From: Methylococcaceae bacterium
GTDB lineage: Bacteria > Pseudomonadota > Gammaproteobacteria > Methylococcales > Methylomonadaceae
NCBI GenBank assembly: GCA_030627205.1
Contig: DAOUSN010000002.1
Location: 1 to 64,000 of the forward strand
DNA length: 64,000 bases
Reading direction: 5' to 3'
How positions within the stretch are numbered: the stretch's first letter is position 1; every line of letters starts with the position of its first letter. The notes beneath the pieces were generated by a model, which was not told the origin of the DNA, searched no databases, and saw only the letters and a list, made by a program, of their open reading frames with translations. Shown here in pieces: positions 22,523 through 33,382 of this stretch. Position numbers and translations under genes: made by a program.

Positions 22523-23920
22523 TCAAACAACCGTTATGGATATTTTTGTAGTAGTAAAACCATTATCTTCAAACCAGCATATATTTTCTTTGACTAAGGT
22601 TAAAATCAAATGATAGACACCTATTTCTAATGGAGCGATAAGATGGATTTTTGTTATTAATGATTGTTGGTAATGTAGACTTAATTCAGAAAAAGGACTT
22701 CGTAAACCTTCAAAAACAACCATTTCTCCTGATTCTTTTTGCCAATGATAGGATAAGTAGGTCGGGTTAAGTCCATGAAATAACCAGTTAAAATCACTGT
22801 TATTAAATATTTCAACCGCAAGATCGGTTTTTTGTCCTACGACTAAACTAGAAATAGCTTCTAAACAGTTCAGTTTACCCAGAAAAGGATTACAAGCTAA
22901 CTCCTTCTCAGTTTTTACTTCGGGAATGAGTGGTGGTGTAAATTCATGTGGGATAGAAATAATTTCAGCGATTGAATCAATAAAATTTGAGGATAAAATA
23001 AGATCATTTTTTACTGTGTCTATGTTTTCTGAATCATTAAAATTAATAGAAAAAGTTTCATGTAGATAATCTCGGTGTTCTTGAGATTTCAAGATAACCT
23101 GAGTTAGTTGTTCTGTTGATAATAAATAAGGGCTTCCCTTAATTTTTTGTAAGATAGGTGTATATCGCCAACTAAATTCTGCCTCTGAAATTTGTTCTTG
23201 TTGACAATATTTTTTTAAGGATTCGGCAATAAAAATAGCCTCTGCACAAAGGGATCGGTTTTCCCCAGATGCTGATAGTTTGAATTTTGCTGCTTTGGTA
23301 AAATCAAAGCCAATTTGTTTAAAAAAATCGGCTCTTACGTCACCTTGACATAAATAATCCTTAGAAAAATTACGAACAATCATGTTTTCAACACCAAAAA
23401 TAATGCTAAATTTTTCACAAATATTTTTATAAAGCTGTATAGGTACGTTGTCCCACAAAGGACTCATACTAATGGCGCGCTGACTAACAGCACTGACTGC
23501 ATAAGAAATTGGGTTTCGGCAATAGAGAATAATTTTAATTTGTTTAGACAGTCCTGCTAAATAATGTTGCATTTTCTTAAGTGTTTCTGTCTCCAAAAAG
23601 GCAAAACCTTCATAAGAAAGCACCATGGTTTTAGCATCAGTTTGCTGGATTTTTTGCTCTAAATTTCTAAGATAATTAATATCTTCTGATTGGATAATAC
23701 TAAGTTCTTTTTGACTACGACCTATTGCTTGGTTGTAATCATAGTGTTTTGGATTTTCATGAAAAAAAGAGGCGAACTCAGCATGCCATACGGTATCAGG
23801 AGTGATAGGGTAAAAAATACTGGCTTTATTTAGAGTTTCGGTGTTTTCAAAACACGAAAATTGAATGGCTTTTGAACCTGTTTTATCAAGTCCTATGTGT
23901 AGATAAATACTATCGAACAT
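22523..23920 (-). CDS. Sulfotransferase-like protein with C-terminal polysaccharide-related beta domain
   Basis: N-terminal YLHIGLDKTGSKAIQ resembles sulfotransferase HIGxxKTGT loop; ILYCRNPISYAVS; C-terminal LSYHWQKESGEMVVFEGLRSPF...GVYHLILTLVKENICWFEDNGF. Confidence 0.6.
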   Translation of the reverse strand: MFDSIYLHIGLDKTGSKAIQFSCFENTETLNKASIFYPITPDTVWHAEFASFFHENPKHYDYNQAIGRSQKELSIIQSEDINYLRNLEQKIQQTDAKTMVLSYEGFAFLETETLKKMQHYLAGLSKQIKIILYCRNPISYAVSAVSQRAISMSPLWDNVPIQLYKNICEKFSIIFGVENMIVRNFSKDYLCQGDVRADFFKQIGFDFTKAAKFKLSASGENRSLCAEAIFIAESLKKYCQQEQISEAEFSWRYTPILQKIKGSPYLLSTEQLTQVILKSQEHRDYLHETFSINFNDSENIDTVKNDLILSSNFIDSIAEIISIPHEFTPPLIPEVKTEKELACNPFLGKLNCLEAISSLVVGQKTDLAVEIFNNSDFNWLFHGLNPTYLSYHWQKESGEMVVFEGLRSPFSELSLHYQQSLITKIHLIAPLEIGVYHLILTLVKENICWFEDNGFTTTKISITVV

Positions 23921-23998
23921 AAATGGTGTTAATCAATATTAATCGTTTCCACAGATAATGTGAGAACGATTAAATTACAGTTTATCAGCTAAATATTT

Positions 23999-24196
23999 TT
24001 ATTTAGGCATTACGTCTTTTAGTGCGTTTTGATAGGCTAATTTTGCAGTATTAGCAATGGCTAACAACGCGTTTAATCTACCAATTTCTGAATCTACAAA
24101 CTGAATGCTATGAATTTGTGCTTTAGCCTCATCACTCAAATCATCAAACAAATACTCTACGTTATCAATTGTTATTTTTACAAGTTCATTAGCCAT
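23999..24196 (-). CDS. Small protein, DUF6447-like
   Basis: MANELVKITIDNVEYLFDDLSDEAKAQIHSIQFVDSEIGRLNALLAIANTAK. Confidence 0.55.
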   Translation of the reverse strand: MANELVKITIDNVEYLFDDLSDEAKAQIHSIQFVDSEIGRLNALLAIANTAKLAYQNALKDVMPK

Positions 24197-24330
24197 TTTT
24201 TTTCCTAAAGTTAGTGTGAATTTTAAATATCAATGGTTAATATAGGCACATATTTATTATTTTCAATGATTATTTTATTTAACTAATATTTTAGTTGCTA
24301 TAGTGTGAAGTAAAACAAGGTGCATGGAGG

Positions 24331-25635
24331 TTAGTTTTCTGTTTCTTCATTCCGAATCATTTTATGTATTCGTCTAATACCCATGGCGACAACAAGTAAA
24401 ACCATGGGAATGGAAAAACCAGCAATAACTTCTGGTTCTATTTGCCAACCTATTTTTTTTAAAGCATTAGTCATCGAACCTATTAAGCTAATAATATAAG
24501 TGGTAATGGCAACAATGGAGACACCTTCGACGGTTTTTTGTAAACGCAACTGCATTTTTGCGCGTAAATCCATAGAAGTAAGTAACGCTTGGTTTTGGCG
24601 TTCTATACTCATATCAACACGAGTGCGTAGTAATTGACTGGTATTACTGATACGTTTTGATAATAACGTAAAACGTTTACTAGTCATTTTACAGGTATTA
24701 ATTGCAGGCTCTAAACGCCGTTTCATAAATTCACCAATCGTTTGTATCCCTTGGATTCTATTTTCACGTAAATCATCAATGCGCTGTTCAACGAGTTGAT
24801 AATAAGCACTTGTTGCGCCAAAACGAAAATGAGTCGTAGAAATATGGTTTTCAACTTCGGCAGCTAAGGTGGTTAATTTATCTAGTAATAAACTATCATC
24901 TCTATGGTCTTGAGACATTTCCTCCGTAATTGCCGATAAACGCTGGTCGCCTTGATTAACTTTAGGTATTAATTGTTTAGCTATAGGAAGGGCAAGTAAC
25001 GCCATCACTCGATAAACTTCAATTTCAAATAACCGCTGTAATAATCGTCCTGCTTGCTGGGTTTTTAAACTATGATCTATGATTAAAAATCTACTAAAAC
25101 CGTCGGTATGAATTCTAAAATCAGTAAATGCTTGTGCAGCTCCTCCTGAAACGGCTGCACCTACGATAGGATTATTAGAAAAATATTTTGAAATAGTTTC
25201 TAAATCTACTAGTTGTTCATTAATTGGCATAACCGTCGTGTGAGCTGCAACCATAATTTTTCCAGGTAATTGAGCTAGCCAATCAACTGGAACGTGTTCT
25301 AATGCAGGTTCGTCAAATGGTTTTTCTAATATATTTGTTACATAAAAAGTGTAACAAATGAATTCTGCATGTTGCTCCCAACGAAGTTGAAAAGAATCAA
25401 AGATAGCCGAAAAATGATCCGCATCTTTGTTAGGCGGAGTAATACTAAACCGCTCACATAGCTCATTTAAATGGTTTCGTGCCTGTTCTTTTTGTTCATG
25501 GGTAAGCAGCAGAGCTAAATGACTACATCGAACAGGAAGTTCTAAAATTACAGATGCACGTGCATGAACTTCATTATGTAATTTAAAGCGTTGTTCGTGG
25601 TTATTGGGTAAAGGAAATAAAGTTGCCACAGTCAT
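24331..25635 (-). CDS. DUF3422 family membrane protein
   Basis: HNEVHARASVILELPVRCSHLAL; C-terminal TM pair. Confidence 0.8.
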   Translation of the reverse strand: MTVATLFPLPNNHEQRFKLHNEVHARASVILELPVRCSHLALLLTHEQKEQARNHLNELCERFSITPPNKDADHFSAIFDSFQLRWEQHAEFICYTFYVTNILEKPFDEPALEHVPVDWLAQLPGKIMVAAHTTVMPINEQLVDLETISKYFSNNPIVGAAVSGGAAQAFTDFRIHTDGFSRFLIIDHSLKTQQAGRLLQRLFEIEVYRVMALLALPIAKQLIPKVNQGDQRLSAITEEMSQDHRDDSLLLDKLTTLAAEVENHISTTHFRFGATSAYYQLVEQRIDDLRENRIQGIQTIGEFMKRRLEPAINTCKMTSKRFTLLSKRISNTSQLLRTRVDMSIERQNQALLTSMDLRAKMQLRLQKTVEGVSIVAITTYIISLIGSMTNALKKIGWQIEPEVIAGFSIPMVLLVVAMGIRRIHKMIRNEETEN

Positions 25636-25763
25636 CTTCTGGTTGTTAATAATAACTTACAGTGTAGGTAAAAATTTGGTTAAGGGAAATATTCGTGTCA
25701 AAATTATGGGAAATTTAGGTTTTAATAAATAAATAAATAAATAAAATAAATGTTAACTGAATT

Positions 25764-26240
25764 ATGAATAAAATTAATATCTCTATTGCCAAGCAACAAT
25801 TAAATTTAATCAACGATAATCAACTTATTCATTGTTATTCGGTTTCTACTGCAAAAAATGGTATTGGAGAAAAAATGGGTAGTGGCTGTACGCCTTCAGG
25901 CGAGCATATAATTCGTGCTAAAATTGGCATGAATCAACCATTAAATAGCGTTTTTATAGGTAGACGTGCTACTGGAGAAATTTACAGTGCTGATTTAGCA
26001 AAAAAACATCCTTATAGAGATTGGATCTTAACTCGTATTCTATGGCTAGGTGGCTTAGAACCTTATAAAAACCGTTATGGTCAGGTTGATACTACATGGC
26101 GTTATATTTATATTCATGGTAGTCCTGAGCATTTATTACAAGGAAAACCTGAATCACACGGCTGTATTAGAATGAAAAACACGGATATTATTGAGCTGTT
26201 TGATTTAGTAGATACTCAAACAAAGGTTTATATTAATTAA
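25764..26240 (+). CDS. L,D-transpeptidase (YkuD) family
   Basis: YIYIHGSPEHLLQGKPESHGCIRMKNTDII (HxxG...SHGCIRM catalytic motif). Confidence 0.92.
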   Translation: MNKINISIAKQQLNLINDNQLIHCYSVSTAKNGIGEKMGSGCTPSGEHIIRAKIGMNQPLNSVFIGRRATGEIYSADLAKKHPYRDWILTRILWLGGLEPYKNRYGQVDTTWRYIYIHGSPEHLLQGKPESHGCIRMKNTDIIELFDLVDTQTKVYIN

Positions 26241-26245
26241 GTGTT

Positions 26246-27103
26246 TTAATCTTCACCGTTATCTACTTCTAAATATTCTTCTCCATTAAATGAATAAAGA
26301 CTATTTTTAACAGGAATAATTTTTCGATTTTCTCCTTCCATAGTGCCAGTTCGCTTAACAATAATATCTGTATAAGTAGAAGAACTATTATTTTCTGCTA
26401 AATTAACTGTGCCGTTAAATGACCAACATGCAGATAATAAGAGATCATCTTTTACTGTATCATCGCATACTCCAGAATTATCACCACTTGTTGGTAAATA
26501 ACCCAATTGTGTCCAATTATTTTGATAATAGGAAAAAATTGTTTTCCCACTTTTTGTATAACCTTGACCAGAATAACTAATATCTAATAATAGAGCTATA
26601 TTTCCTTTAGCTAAGGTTAATAATTGGACTTGTTTAATCGGTGGAGTATCTCCCCAACTACCAAAGACACCTATATTTTCTTGTGCAGATGCAAGTACCC
26701 ATTCACCTTTGTTAAGCGTGTAAACTACAGCACTAATAATAGGTGCATCGGCATGACTACCATAGATTTCATGCGTTTCCGAATCAACCATTTGGTTTTT
26801 AATAAAAATTGCATGGTATTTATTTAAGCCGTCATTAAAAGATTTTTCAAACCAAAGACTTGCTAAAGTATCTTTATTTACTTTTATTTTATTATCACTT
26901 GCAGGTATTGAAAATAAAGTTGTTAAAGCTTTATTAACATTAGGTTTTTTTACGGTTTTAATTTTTACAGGAATGGGTAATTGAGAAACTATTTGTTCAG
27001 AGTTATCTTTTGTATAAGAATAAGCTACCATAGCAATTATACTGCTTAGACTAATAATTAACATGATAATAACCAAAATTCGATAGAGAGAATAACGACG
27101 CAT
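26246..27103 (-). CDS. Membrane-anchored protein of unknown function
   Basis: N-terminal TM helix then extracytoplasmic domain. Confidence 0.6.
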   Translation of the reverse strand: MRRYSLYRILVIIMLIISLSSIIAMVAYSYTKDNSEQIVSQLPIPVKIKTVKKPNVNKALTTLFSIPASDNKIKVNKDTLASLWFEKSFNDGLNKYHAIFIKNQMVDSETHEIYGSHADAPIISAVVYTLNKGEWVLASAQENIGVFGSWGDTPPIKQVQLLTLAKGNIALLLDISYSGQGYTKSGKTIFSYYQNNWTQLGYLPTSGDNSGVCDDTVKDDLLLSACWSFNGTVNLAENNSSSTYTDIIVKRTGTMEGENRKIIPVKNSLYSFNGEEYLEVDNGED

Positions 27104-27463
27104 ATTTATTTTCCTTTAATATGAATAGTAATAAAGTTAGAATGACTAATGACGAAATATAGCAGTAAATTTTATTAATTGATAATTAAGTTCATTATGA
27201 AGAATTAAAAATATGATTTCTAGTCATCTTGTTAGTTTAAGTTATTATGTGTTTTAGTTGAGCATAATTTAAAAGACCACGATTCAGAGACTTATAGAAC
27301 TAAATAATGGGATTAAACATATTTAAAAATTAGTGTTTAGATAGGGTTAGTAACTCGATAATAAACAAGAAAATTAAAATATATCTAAATGAGTTATATT
27401 TAGACAGCCTACCAGTCCTATGTATAATGGGTTACTTTTTATCGTTTAAACTATTATTTCAGC

Positions 27464-29044
27464 ATGTCAGAACAACTTATTCAAATGCAACGACGCAGAA
27501 CCTTTGCTATTATTTCTCATCCCGATGCAGGTAAAACTACTATTACTGAAAAGTTGTTATTATTTGGCGGAGCGATTCAGCTTGCAGGCTCAGTAAAAGG
27601 ACGAAAAGCAGCTCGTCATGCAACTTCTGATTGGATGGAAATGGAAAAAGAACGGGGAATTTCTGTGACCACTTCGGTGATGCAATTTGAACATAAAGCC
27701 TGTATTTTAAATTTATTAGATACCCCCGGACATGCCGATTTTTCAGAAGATACTTATCGAACCTTAACCGCTGTTGATTCGGCTCTCATGGTGATTGATG
27801 CTGCCAAAGGGGTTGAAAAACGGACTATTAATTTAATGGAAGTCTGCCGTCTTCGAACCACGCCCATTTTAACCTTTATTAATAAATTAGACCGTGAAGG
27901 ACGAGAGCCGATAGAATTATTAGATGAAGTTGAAAGTGTTTTAAAAATAAATTGCGCCCCAATGACTTGGCCGATTGGGATGGGGCAACGTTTTAAAGGC
28001 GTTTATCACCTTTATAAAGATGAAGTACAATTATTCAGCGCGCAACATAAGGGAAAAATTGCCGAAGTTCACATTATCAAAGGGTTAAATAACCCACAAT
28101 TAGATGAATTATTAGGCTTACAAGCCGAAGAATTACGCGAGGATATTGAATTAGTGAAAGGCGCGAGTCATCAATTTGATTTAGCGTCATATTTATCCGG
28201 GGATTTAACCCCTGTGTTTTTTGGTTCGGCGATTAATAATTTTGGTATTTCAGAATTATTAGATGCACTGGTAGATTACGCCCCGCCGCCTTTAGCAAGG
28301 AAAGCAGAGCAGCGTGAAGTATTGGCAACAGAAGCTAAATTTTCAGGATTTGTATTTAAAATACAAGCTAACATGAATCCTGCTCATCGTGATCGTATTG
28401 CATTTTTACGCGTTTGTTCTGGTAAATTTGATAAGGGAATGAAAATTAATCATGTCCGTTTAGGGAAGGTCATTCAAGTAGGTAATGCGATTACTTTTCA
28501 AGCCGATACTCGTAAAAATGTTGAAGAAGCCTATGCAGGTGATATTATTGGACTGCATAATCATGGAACGATTCAAGTGGGCGATACCTTTACCCAAGGT
28601 GAAACCTTAAAATTTGGCGGGATTCCTTATTTTGCCCCTGAATTATTTCGCCAAGTCATCTTAAAAGACCCGTTGCGTTCTAAAGCGTTACAAAAAGGCT
28701 TAGTTCAACTGACAGAAGAAGGCGCAACCCAACTTTTTAGACCATTAAAAAATAATAATTTAATTTTGGGGGCAGTGGGAATCTTGCAATTTGATGTCAC
28801 GGCTTCTAGGCTGAAAAGTGAATACAGTGTTGACTGTATTTATGATAATGTCTCGGTGTCCACAGTACGGTGGGTAAGCTCAAATGATCCTATTAAATTA
28901 GAAGCCTTTAGAATTAAGAATTTTGCTAATTTAGCTCAAGATGGCGGCGGCTATTTGGTTTATCTTGCGAGTACCCGTGTTAATCTACAACTAGCAGAAG
29001 AACGCTGGCCTGAGATCACTTTTAAAGCGACCAGAGAATTATAA
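27464..29044 (+). CDS. prfC: Peptide chain release factor 3
   Basis: [47 protein letters not shown]. Confidence 0.97.
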   Translation: MSEQLIQMQRRRTFAIISHPDAGKTTITEKLLLFGGAIQLAGSVKGRKAARHATSDWMEMEKERGISVTTSVMQFEHKACILNLLDTPGHADFSEDTYRTLTAVDSALMVIDAAKGVEKRTINLMEVCRLRTTPILTFINKLDREGREPIELLDEVESVLKINCAPMTWPIGMGQRFKGVYHLYKDEVQLFSAQHKGKIAEVHIIKGLNNPQLDELLGLQAEELREDIELVKGASHQFDLASYLSGDLTPVFFGSAINNFGISELLDALVDYAPPPLARKAEQREVLATEAKFSGFVFKIQANMNPAHRDRIAFLRVCSGKFDKGMKINHVRLGKVIQVGNAITFQADTRKNVEEAYAGDIIGLHNHGTIQVGDTFTQGETLKFGGIPYFAPELFRQVILKDPLRSKALQKGLVQLTEEGATQLFRPLKNNNLILGAVGILQFDVTASRLKSEYSVDCIYDNVSVSTVRWVSSNDPIKLEAFRIKNFANLAQDGGGYLVYLASTRVNLQLAEERWPEITFKATREL

Positions 29045-29070
29045 ACAACATTTTATTGGAGATAACTTAA

Positions 29071-29286
29071 ATGAAACAACTTAGTGTAGACCTGCCTAAT
29101 ACGACTTATCATTGGCTAAATTCCCAAGTTAAAATAAATCATTTTGCTAATATAAATGAGTACATACAAGATTTAATTAGTAAAGAGCAACAAATGATAA
29201 CAGATGATTTAGATGGTGTTATTAGGCCGCACTGTTTCAATGAAATTATTGAAAAAACAAGAAAAGAACTTAAGGAAAAGGAATAA
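29071..29286 (+). CDS. ParD/CopG-like antitoxin-type small protein (orphan)
   Basis: MKQLSVDLPNTTYHWLNSQVKINHFANINEYIQDLI resembles RHH antitoxins; no toxin ORF adjacent. Confidence 0.55.
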   Translation: MKQLSVDLPNTTYHWLNSQVKINHFANINEYIQDLISKEQQMITDDLDGVIRPHCFNEIIEKTRKELKEKE

Positions 29287-29364
29287 CACTTGTTAAGTTT
29301 ACTGATGATATGTGAACGCATGTAGATTAAAAAATACCTTTAGAAATAATATTATAGACATTCT

Positions 29365-29964
29365 ATGGAGTTCGTCATGAAAAAAATTCCCTTACTATTT
29401 ATCTTTTTTTTAACCGCTTGTGTCACCATTAATATCTATTTTCCAGCGGCAGCCGCTGATAAAGCCGCCGATAAAATTATTAAAGATATACAAAAAATTA
29501 CCCCAACAGCTCCGCCAAAACCTGAAGCACGATTACCTAATTGGCAATTATCGGTGTATCAATGGATAGATGGAGCAATAAACATTATCATTAGCCCCGC
29601 TCATGCAGAAGAAGCTGATTTATCTATAGATAGCACTGCAATTAGACGTTTGCAGGCTGCTATGAAAGCCCGTTTTGATACCTTAGAGGGCTTTTATAAT
29701 AAGGGGTTTATTGGAATTTCTACAGAAGGTTTAATTACGGTAAAAGATACGGCTGCTGTGCCGTTAAAAAGCCGTAATAGAGTCAATAAACTAGTCAGTG
29801 CTGAAAATCAGGATCGAGAGGCCTTATATCACACCATTGCTGATGCCAATGGTCATCCTGACTGGTATCAACAAATTAAATCAACCTTTGCAAAACGTTG
29901 GGTTAGTAATGCTCAATCAGGTTGGTGGTATCAATCTAATAATGGAAGCTGGAAGAAAAAATAA
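29365..29964 (+). CDS. YdbL/DUF1318 family protein
   Basis: CVTINIYFPAAAADKAADKIIKDI motif. Confidence 0.85.
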   Translation: MEFVMKKIPLLFIFFLTACVTINIYFPAAAADKAADKIIKDIQKITPTAPPKPEARLPNWQLSVYQWIDGAINIIISPAHAEEADLSIDSTAIRRLQAAMKARFDTLEGFYNKGFIGISTEGLITVKDTAAVPLKSRNRVNKLVSAENQDREALYHTIADANGHPDWYQQIKSTFAKRWVSNAQSGWWYQSNNGSWKKK

Positions 29965-31299
29965 ATGGCACGTAGACGTATACGCAAGAAAAAATTATCG
30001 GAAATCCCTGTTAAAGTCGTTATTGAATCATTAGCCCATGATGGACGAGGAATCGCTCATGTCGAGGGTAAAGTTATTTTTATTGACGAAGCTTTACCGG
30101 GTGAAGAACTCGAATTTGTTTATACCGATAGTCGTAAAGATTATGCGGAAGGGAAAGTGGTTAAGCTCATTACTCGTTCTGAACTGCGAGTTGACCCCGA
30201 ATGCCCGCATTTTGGGGTTTGTGGCGGCTGTAGTTTTCAACATGTTAAAGCCGATGAACAAATTAAACTTAAACAAGGATTATTAAAAGAACAATTTTTA
30301 GGCATTGGTAAAGTTGAGATAGCACAAATTTGGCAACCCTTAACCGATGAACATTGGGGCTATCGCCGTAAAGCGCGTATGGGGGTTAAATATGTCGCTA
30401 AAAAAGGACGTGTTCTCGTTGGTTTTAGAGAACGCCGCAATCCTTTTTTAGCTGAAATGGAAAGCTGTAAAGTCATGCACCCTAAAGTAGGGTTAAAATT
30501 AATGGCCTTATCTAACATGATTGGACGACTTTCTATTAAAGATAAAATTCCACAAATTGAAGTGGCATTAGGTGATGAGGACTGTGTATTAGCTTTTCGG
30601 GTTTTAGAGCCTGCTACCGATGAAGATAAAGCTATTATGCGTGAATTTGGGCAGTTGAATAAGCTAAGTATTTGTTTACAATCTAAAGGCCCTGATACGA
30701 TTAAACCTTTAGAGGGTGAACCCGAAATTTTACCGCACTATAGCTTACCTGAGCAGGGATTAACCTTTAAATTTAAACCTGCAATGTTTACGCAAGTCAA
30801 TTATGGTATTAATCGTAAAATGGTAACGCGGGCTTTAGCCGCTTTAGAACTCACTAAGGATGATATTGTCTTAGATTTATTTTGTGGTTTAGGTAATTTC
30901 ACTTTGCCCTTAGCCACCAAAGCAGGACAAGTCGTGGGGATTGAAGGGGATTTACCTTTAGTCAATCATGCACGGGAAAATGCAGACCTTAATAATATAA
31001 CTAATGTTGAATTTCATGTGGCTGATTTAACTAAAGACGTTAGTCAGTTTTCATGGGCAAAACAAAAATTCACTAAGATTTTATTAGACCCATCACGAGC
31101 AGGTGCAAGTGAAATTTTACCACATTTGAAAAAATGGCAACCTGAGTTAATTCTTTATATCTCTTGTAATCCTTCAACTTTAGCCCGAGATGCTGGAATG
31201 TTAGTCAATGACTTAGGATATAAACTTGTTAAAGCAGGCGTAATGGATATGTTTCCACAAACAGGACATGTTGAATCAATCGCACTCTTTAAAAAATAA
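29965..31299 (+). CDS. rlmD: 23S rRNA (uracil(1939)-C(5))-methyltransferase
   Basis: TRAM-like N-terminus, CPHFGVCGGCSFQH cluster, DLFCGLGNFTLPLA, LYISCNPSTLARD. Confidence 0.95.
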   Translation: MARRRIRKKKLSEIPVKVVIESLAHDGRGIAHVEGKVIFIDEALPGEELEFVYTDSRKDYAEGKVVKLITRSELRVDPECPHFGVCGGCSFQHVKADEQIKLKQGLLKEQFLGIGKVEIAQIWQPLTDEHWGYRRKARMGVKYVAKKGRVLVGFRERRNPFLAEMESCKVMHPKVGLKLMALSNMIGRLSIKDKIPQIEVALGDEDCVLAFRVLEPATDEDKAIMREFGQLNKLSICLQSKGPDTIKPLEGEPEILPHYSLPEQGLTFKFKPAMFTQVNYGINRKMVTRALAALELTKDDIVLDLFCGLGNFTLPLATKAGQVVGIEGDLPLVNHARENADLNNITNVEFHVADLTKDVSQFSWAKQKFTKILLDPSRAGASEILPHLKKWQPELILYISCNPSTLARDAGMLVNDLGYKLVKAGVMDMFPQTGHVESIALFKK

Positions 31300-31337
31300 A
31301 ATAAAATAAAATAAATCATAAAAACACAGGTAAAACT

Positions 31338-32264
31338 ATGCAAACAATGAATGATAGAGATGGATTAATTTGGATGGATGGCGAATGGGTAGAATGGCGT
31401 GAAGCGAAAGTTCATGTTTTAACCCATACGTTGCATTATGGCGCAGGCGTTTTTGAAGGGCTACGGGCTTATCATGCTGAACAAGGCACGGCTATTTTCA
31501 AATTGAATGAACATACCGACCGTCTTTATCGTTCAGCCCATATTTTAAAGATGAAGATTCCTTTTGAAAAAGAAGTCATTAATGAAGCTCAACGATTAGC
31601 GATTGGAAAAAATAATCTGGATAGTGCTTATATCAGAACCATGTGTTTTTATGGTTCAGAAGGAATGGGTTTGCGGGCAGATAATTTAAAAGTTCATGTG
31701 ATGGTGGCAGCTTGGGAATGGGGGGCTTATCTGGGGGCAGAAAACATGGAAAAGGGAATTCGTATTAGAACGTCATCGTATACCCGTAATCATGTCAATA
31801 GCACCATGTGTAAAGCGAAAGCGAATGGAAATTATATTAATTCGATTTTAGCCTTACAAGAAGCCCTAGCCGCAGGTTATGATGAAGCCTTGTTATTAGA
31901 CCATGAAGGTTATGTCGCCGAAGGGAGCGGAGAGAATTTATTTATGGTTCGTAATGGTAAATTATATACCCCTGAAACTACTTCCGCGTTAGAAGGAATT
32001 ACCCGTGATACGATTATGACAATTGCACATGAACAAGGCTTAGAAGTCATTGAAAAACGCATTACCCGTGATGAAGTTTATATTGCCGATGAAGCTTTTT
32101 TCACAGGATCGGCGGCGGAAGTAACGCCGATTAGAGAATATGATGATCGAGTCATTGGCTCAGGAACACGCGGCGCAATCACCGAAAAATTACAACGGTT
32201 ATATTTTGATTATGTGCATGGTCGTCAAACCAAGCACCCTGAATGGTTGACTTACACCGCTTAG
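31338..32264 (+). CDS. ilvE: Branched-chain amino acid aminotransferase
   Basis: HTLHYGAGVFEGLRAY, EGSGENLFMV, FFTGSAAEVTPI. Confidence 0.96.
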   Translation: MQTMNDRDGLIWMDGEWVEWREAKVHVLTHTLHYGAGVFEGLRAYHAEQGTAIFKLNEHTDRLYRSAHILKMKIPFEKEVINEAQRLAIGKNNLDSAYIRTMCFYGSEGMGLRADNLKVHVMVAAWEWGAYLGAENMEKGIRIRTSSYTRNHVNSTMCKAKANGNYINSILALQEALAAGYDEALLLDHEGYVAEGSGENLFMVRNGKLYTPETTSALEGITRDTIMTIAHEQGLEVIEKRITRDEVYIADEAFFTGSAAEVTPIREYDDRVIGSGTRGAITEKLQRLYFDYVHGRQTKHPEWLTYTA

Positions 32265-32271
32265 ATTTTAA

Positions 32272-33279
32272 ATGAAATCTTCTCGTATTTTAATTGTCGG
32301 CGCGTCATGGATTGGCGATATGGTGATGGCACAAAGTCTGTTCATTACCTTAAAACGACAACAGCCTAGTGGTCAAATTGATGTCCTTGCGCCTAAATGG
32401 ACCTTTGCTTTATTAGAACGAATGCCAGAAGTTTCACAAGCCATTGAAATGCCGTTAGGGCATGGGAAATTAGGCTTAATAGCGCGTATTACTTTAGGAA
32501 AGCAATTACGCGATAATCACTATGATCAAGCGATATTATTACCTAATTCGTGGAAATCAGCCTTAACCCCATTTTTTGCCAATATTCCTTTAAGAACGGG
32601 TTATGTTGGTGAATGTCGATGGGGATTATTAAATAATTCCCACCGCTTAAATAAAAAACTATTGACGCAAACCGTACAACGATTTGTTGCTTTAGCTTAT
32701 CCCAAAAATCGTTCTAAACCGCCTGAATGCCCTATTCCTTATTTTAATATTTCCGTTAATCAACAGCAGCAAGTTATTAGACAATTTAAAATAAACACTA
32801 AGCATAAGATTCTTGTTTTATGTCCAGGGGCTGAATATGGCAGTGCTAAACGTTGGTTACCTAATTATTTTTCCGAAGTGGCTAATCATTATTTAAATCA
32901 GAACTGGCAAGTTTGGTTAATGGGATCAAATAAAGATAAAAAAGTCGCCCAAGAAATTAATCAACAAACTCATCATCTATGTCAGAATTTTACAGGATTA
33001 ACTTCTATTGCAGCAGCAATGGATTTAATGTCACTGGCAACAGCGGTAGTTGCTAATGATTCAGGATTAATGCACATTGCGGCGGGATTAGGTAAAAAAG
33101 TTATTGCCCTTTATGGGTCATCTGATCCAAACTTTACTCCCCCTTTAAATAAAGCCGCTAAAATTATTTATTTAAAATTATCCTGTTCACCGTGTTTTAA
33201 GCGTGAATGTCCTTTGGGTCATTTGGATTGTTTAACAGGAATTAAACCTAAGCAAGTTATTGAAGCAATAAGATCATAA
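32272..33279 (+). CDS. waaF: ADP-heptose:LPS heptosyltransferase II
   Basis: ILIVGASWIGDMVMAQSLF, LCPGAEYGSAKRWL, VVANDSGLMHIAAGLGKKVIALYGSSDP. Confidence 0.93.
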   Translation: MKSSRILIVGASWIGDMVMAQSLFITLKRQQPSGQIDVLAPKWTFALLERMPEVSQAIEMPLGHGKLGLIARITLGKQLRDNHYDQAILLPNSWKSALTPFFANIPLRTGYVGECRWGLLNNSHRLNKKLLTQTVQRFVALAYPKNRSKPPECPIPYFNISVNQQQQVIRQFKINTKHKILVLCPGAEYGSAKRWLPNYFSEVANHYLNQNWQVWLMGSNKDKKVAQEINQQTHHLCQNFTGLTSIAAAMDLMSLATAVVANDSGLMHIAAGLGKKVIALYGSSDPNFTPPLNKAAKIIYLKLSCSPCFKRECPLGHLDCLTGIKPKQVIEAIRS

Positions 33280-33382
33280 TAAAGATACATTCACTCAAAC
33301 ATCTAAGCTAGTAGTAAATCTATGCTTTTTATTTGTCACATAAATTTTATCGTAATTATTTAATCTACACTCAGGAGAAATT

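Noticed and set aside
25725-25752. taaa tandem run upstream of the L,D-transpeptidase gene
   Set aside because: Simple repeat in an AT-rich genome; could be slippage-prone but no promoter context could be established.
30038-30286. Overlapping alternative-frame ORFs within rlmD and other housekeeping genes
   Set aside because: Out-of-frame shadows of well-identified conserved genes.
31290-31320. aaaat short tandem run after rlmD
   Set aside because: Low-complexity AT-rich intergenic sequence, no evident function.
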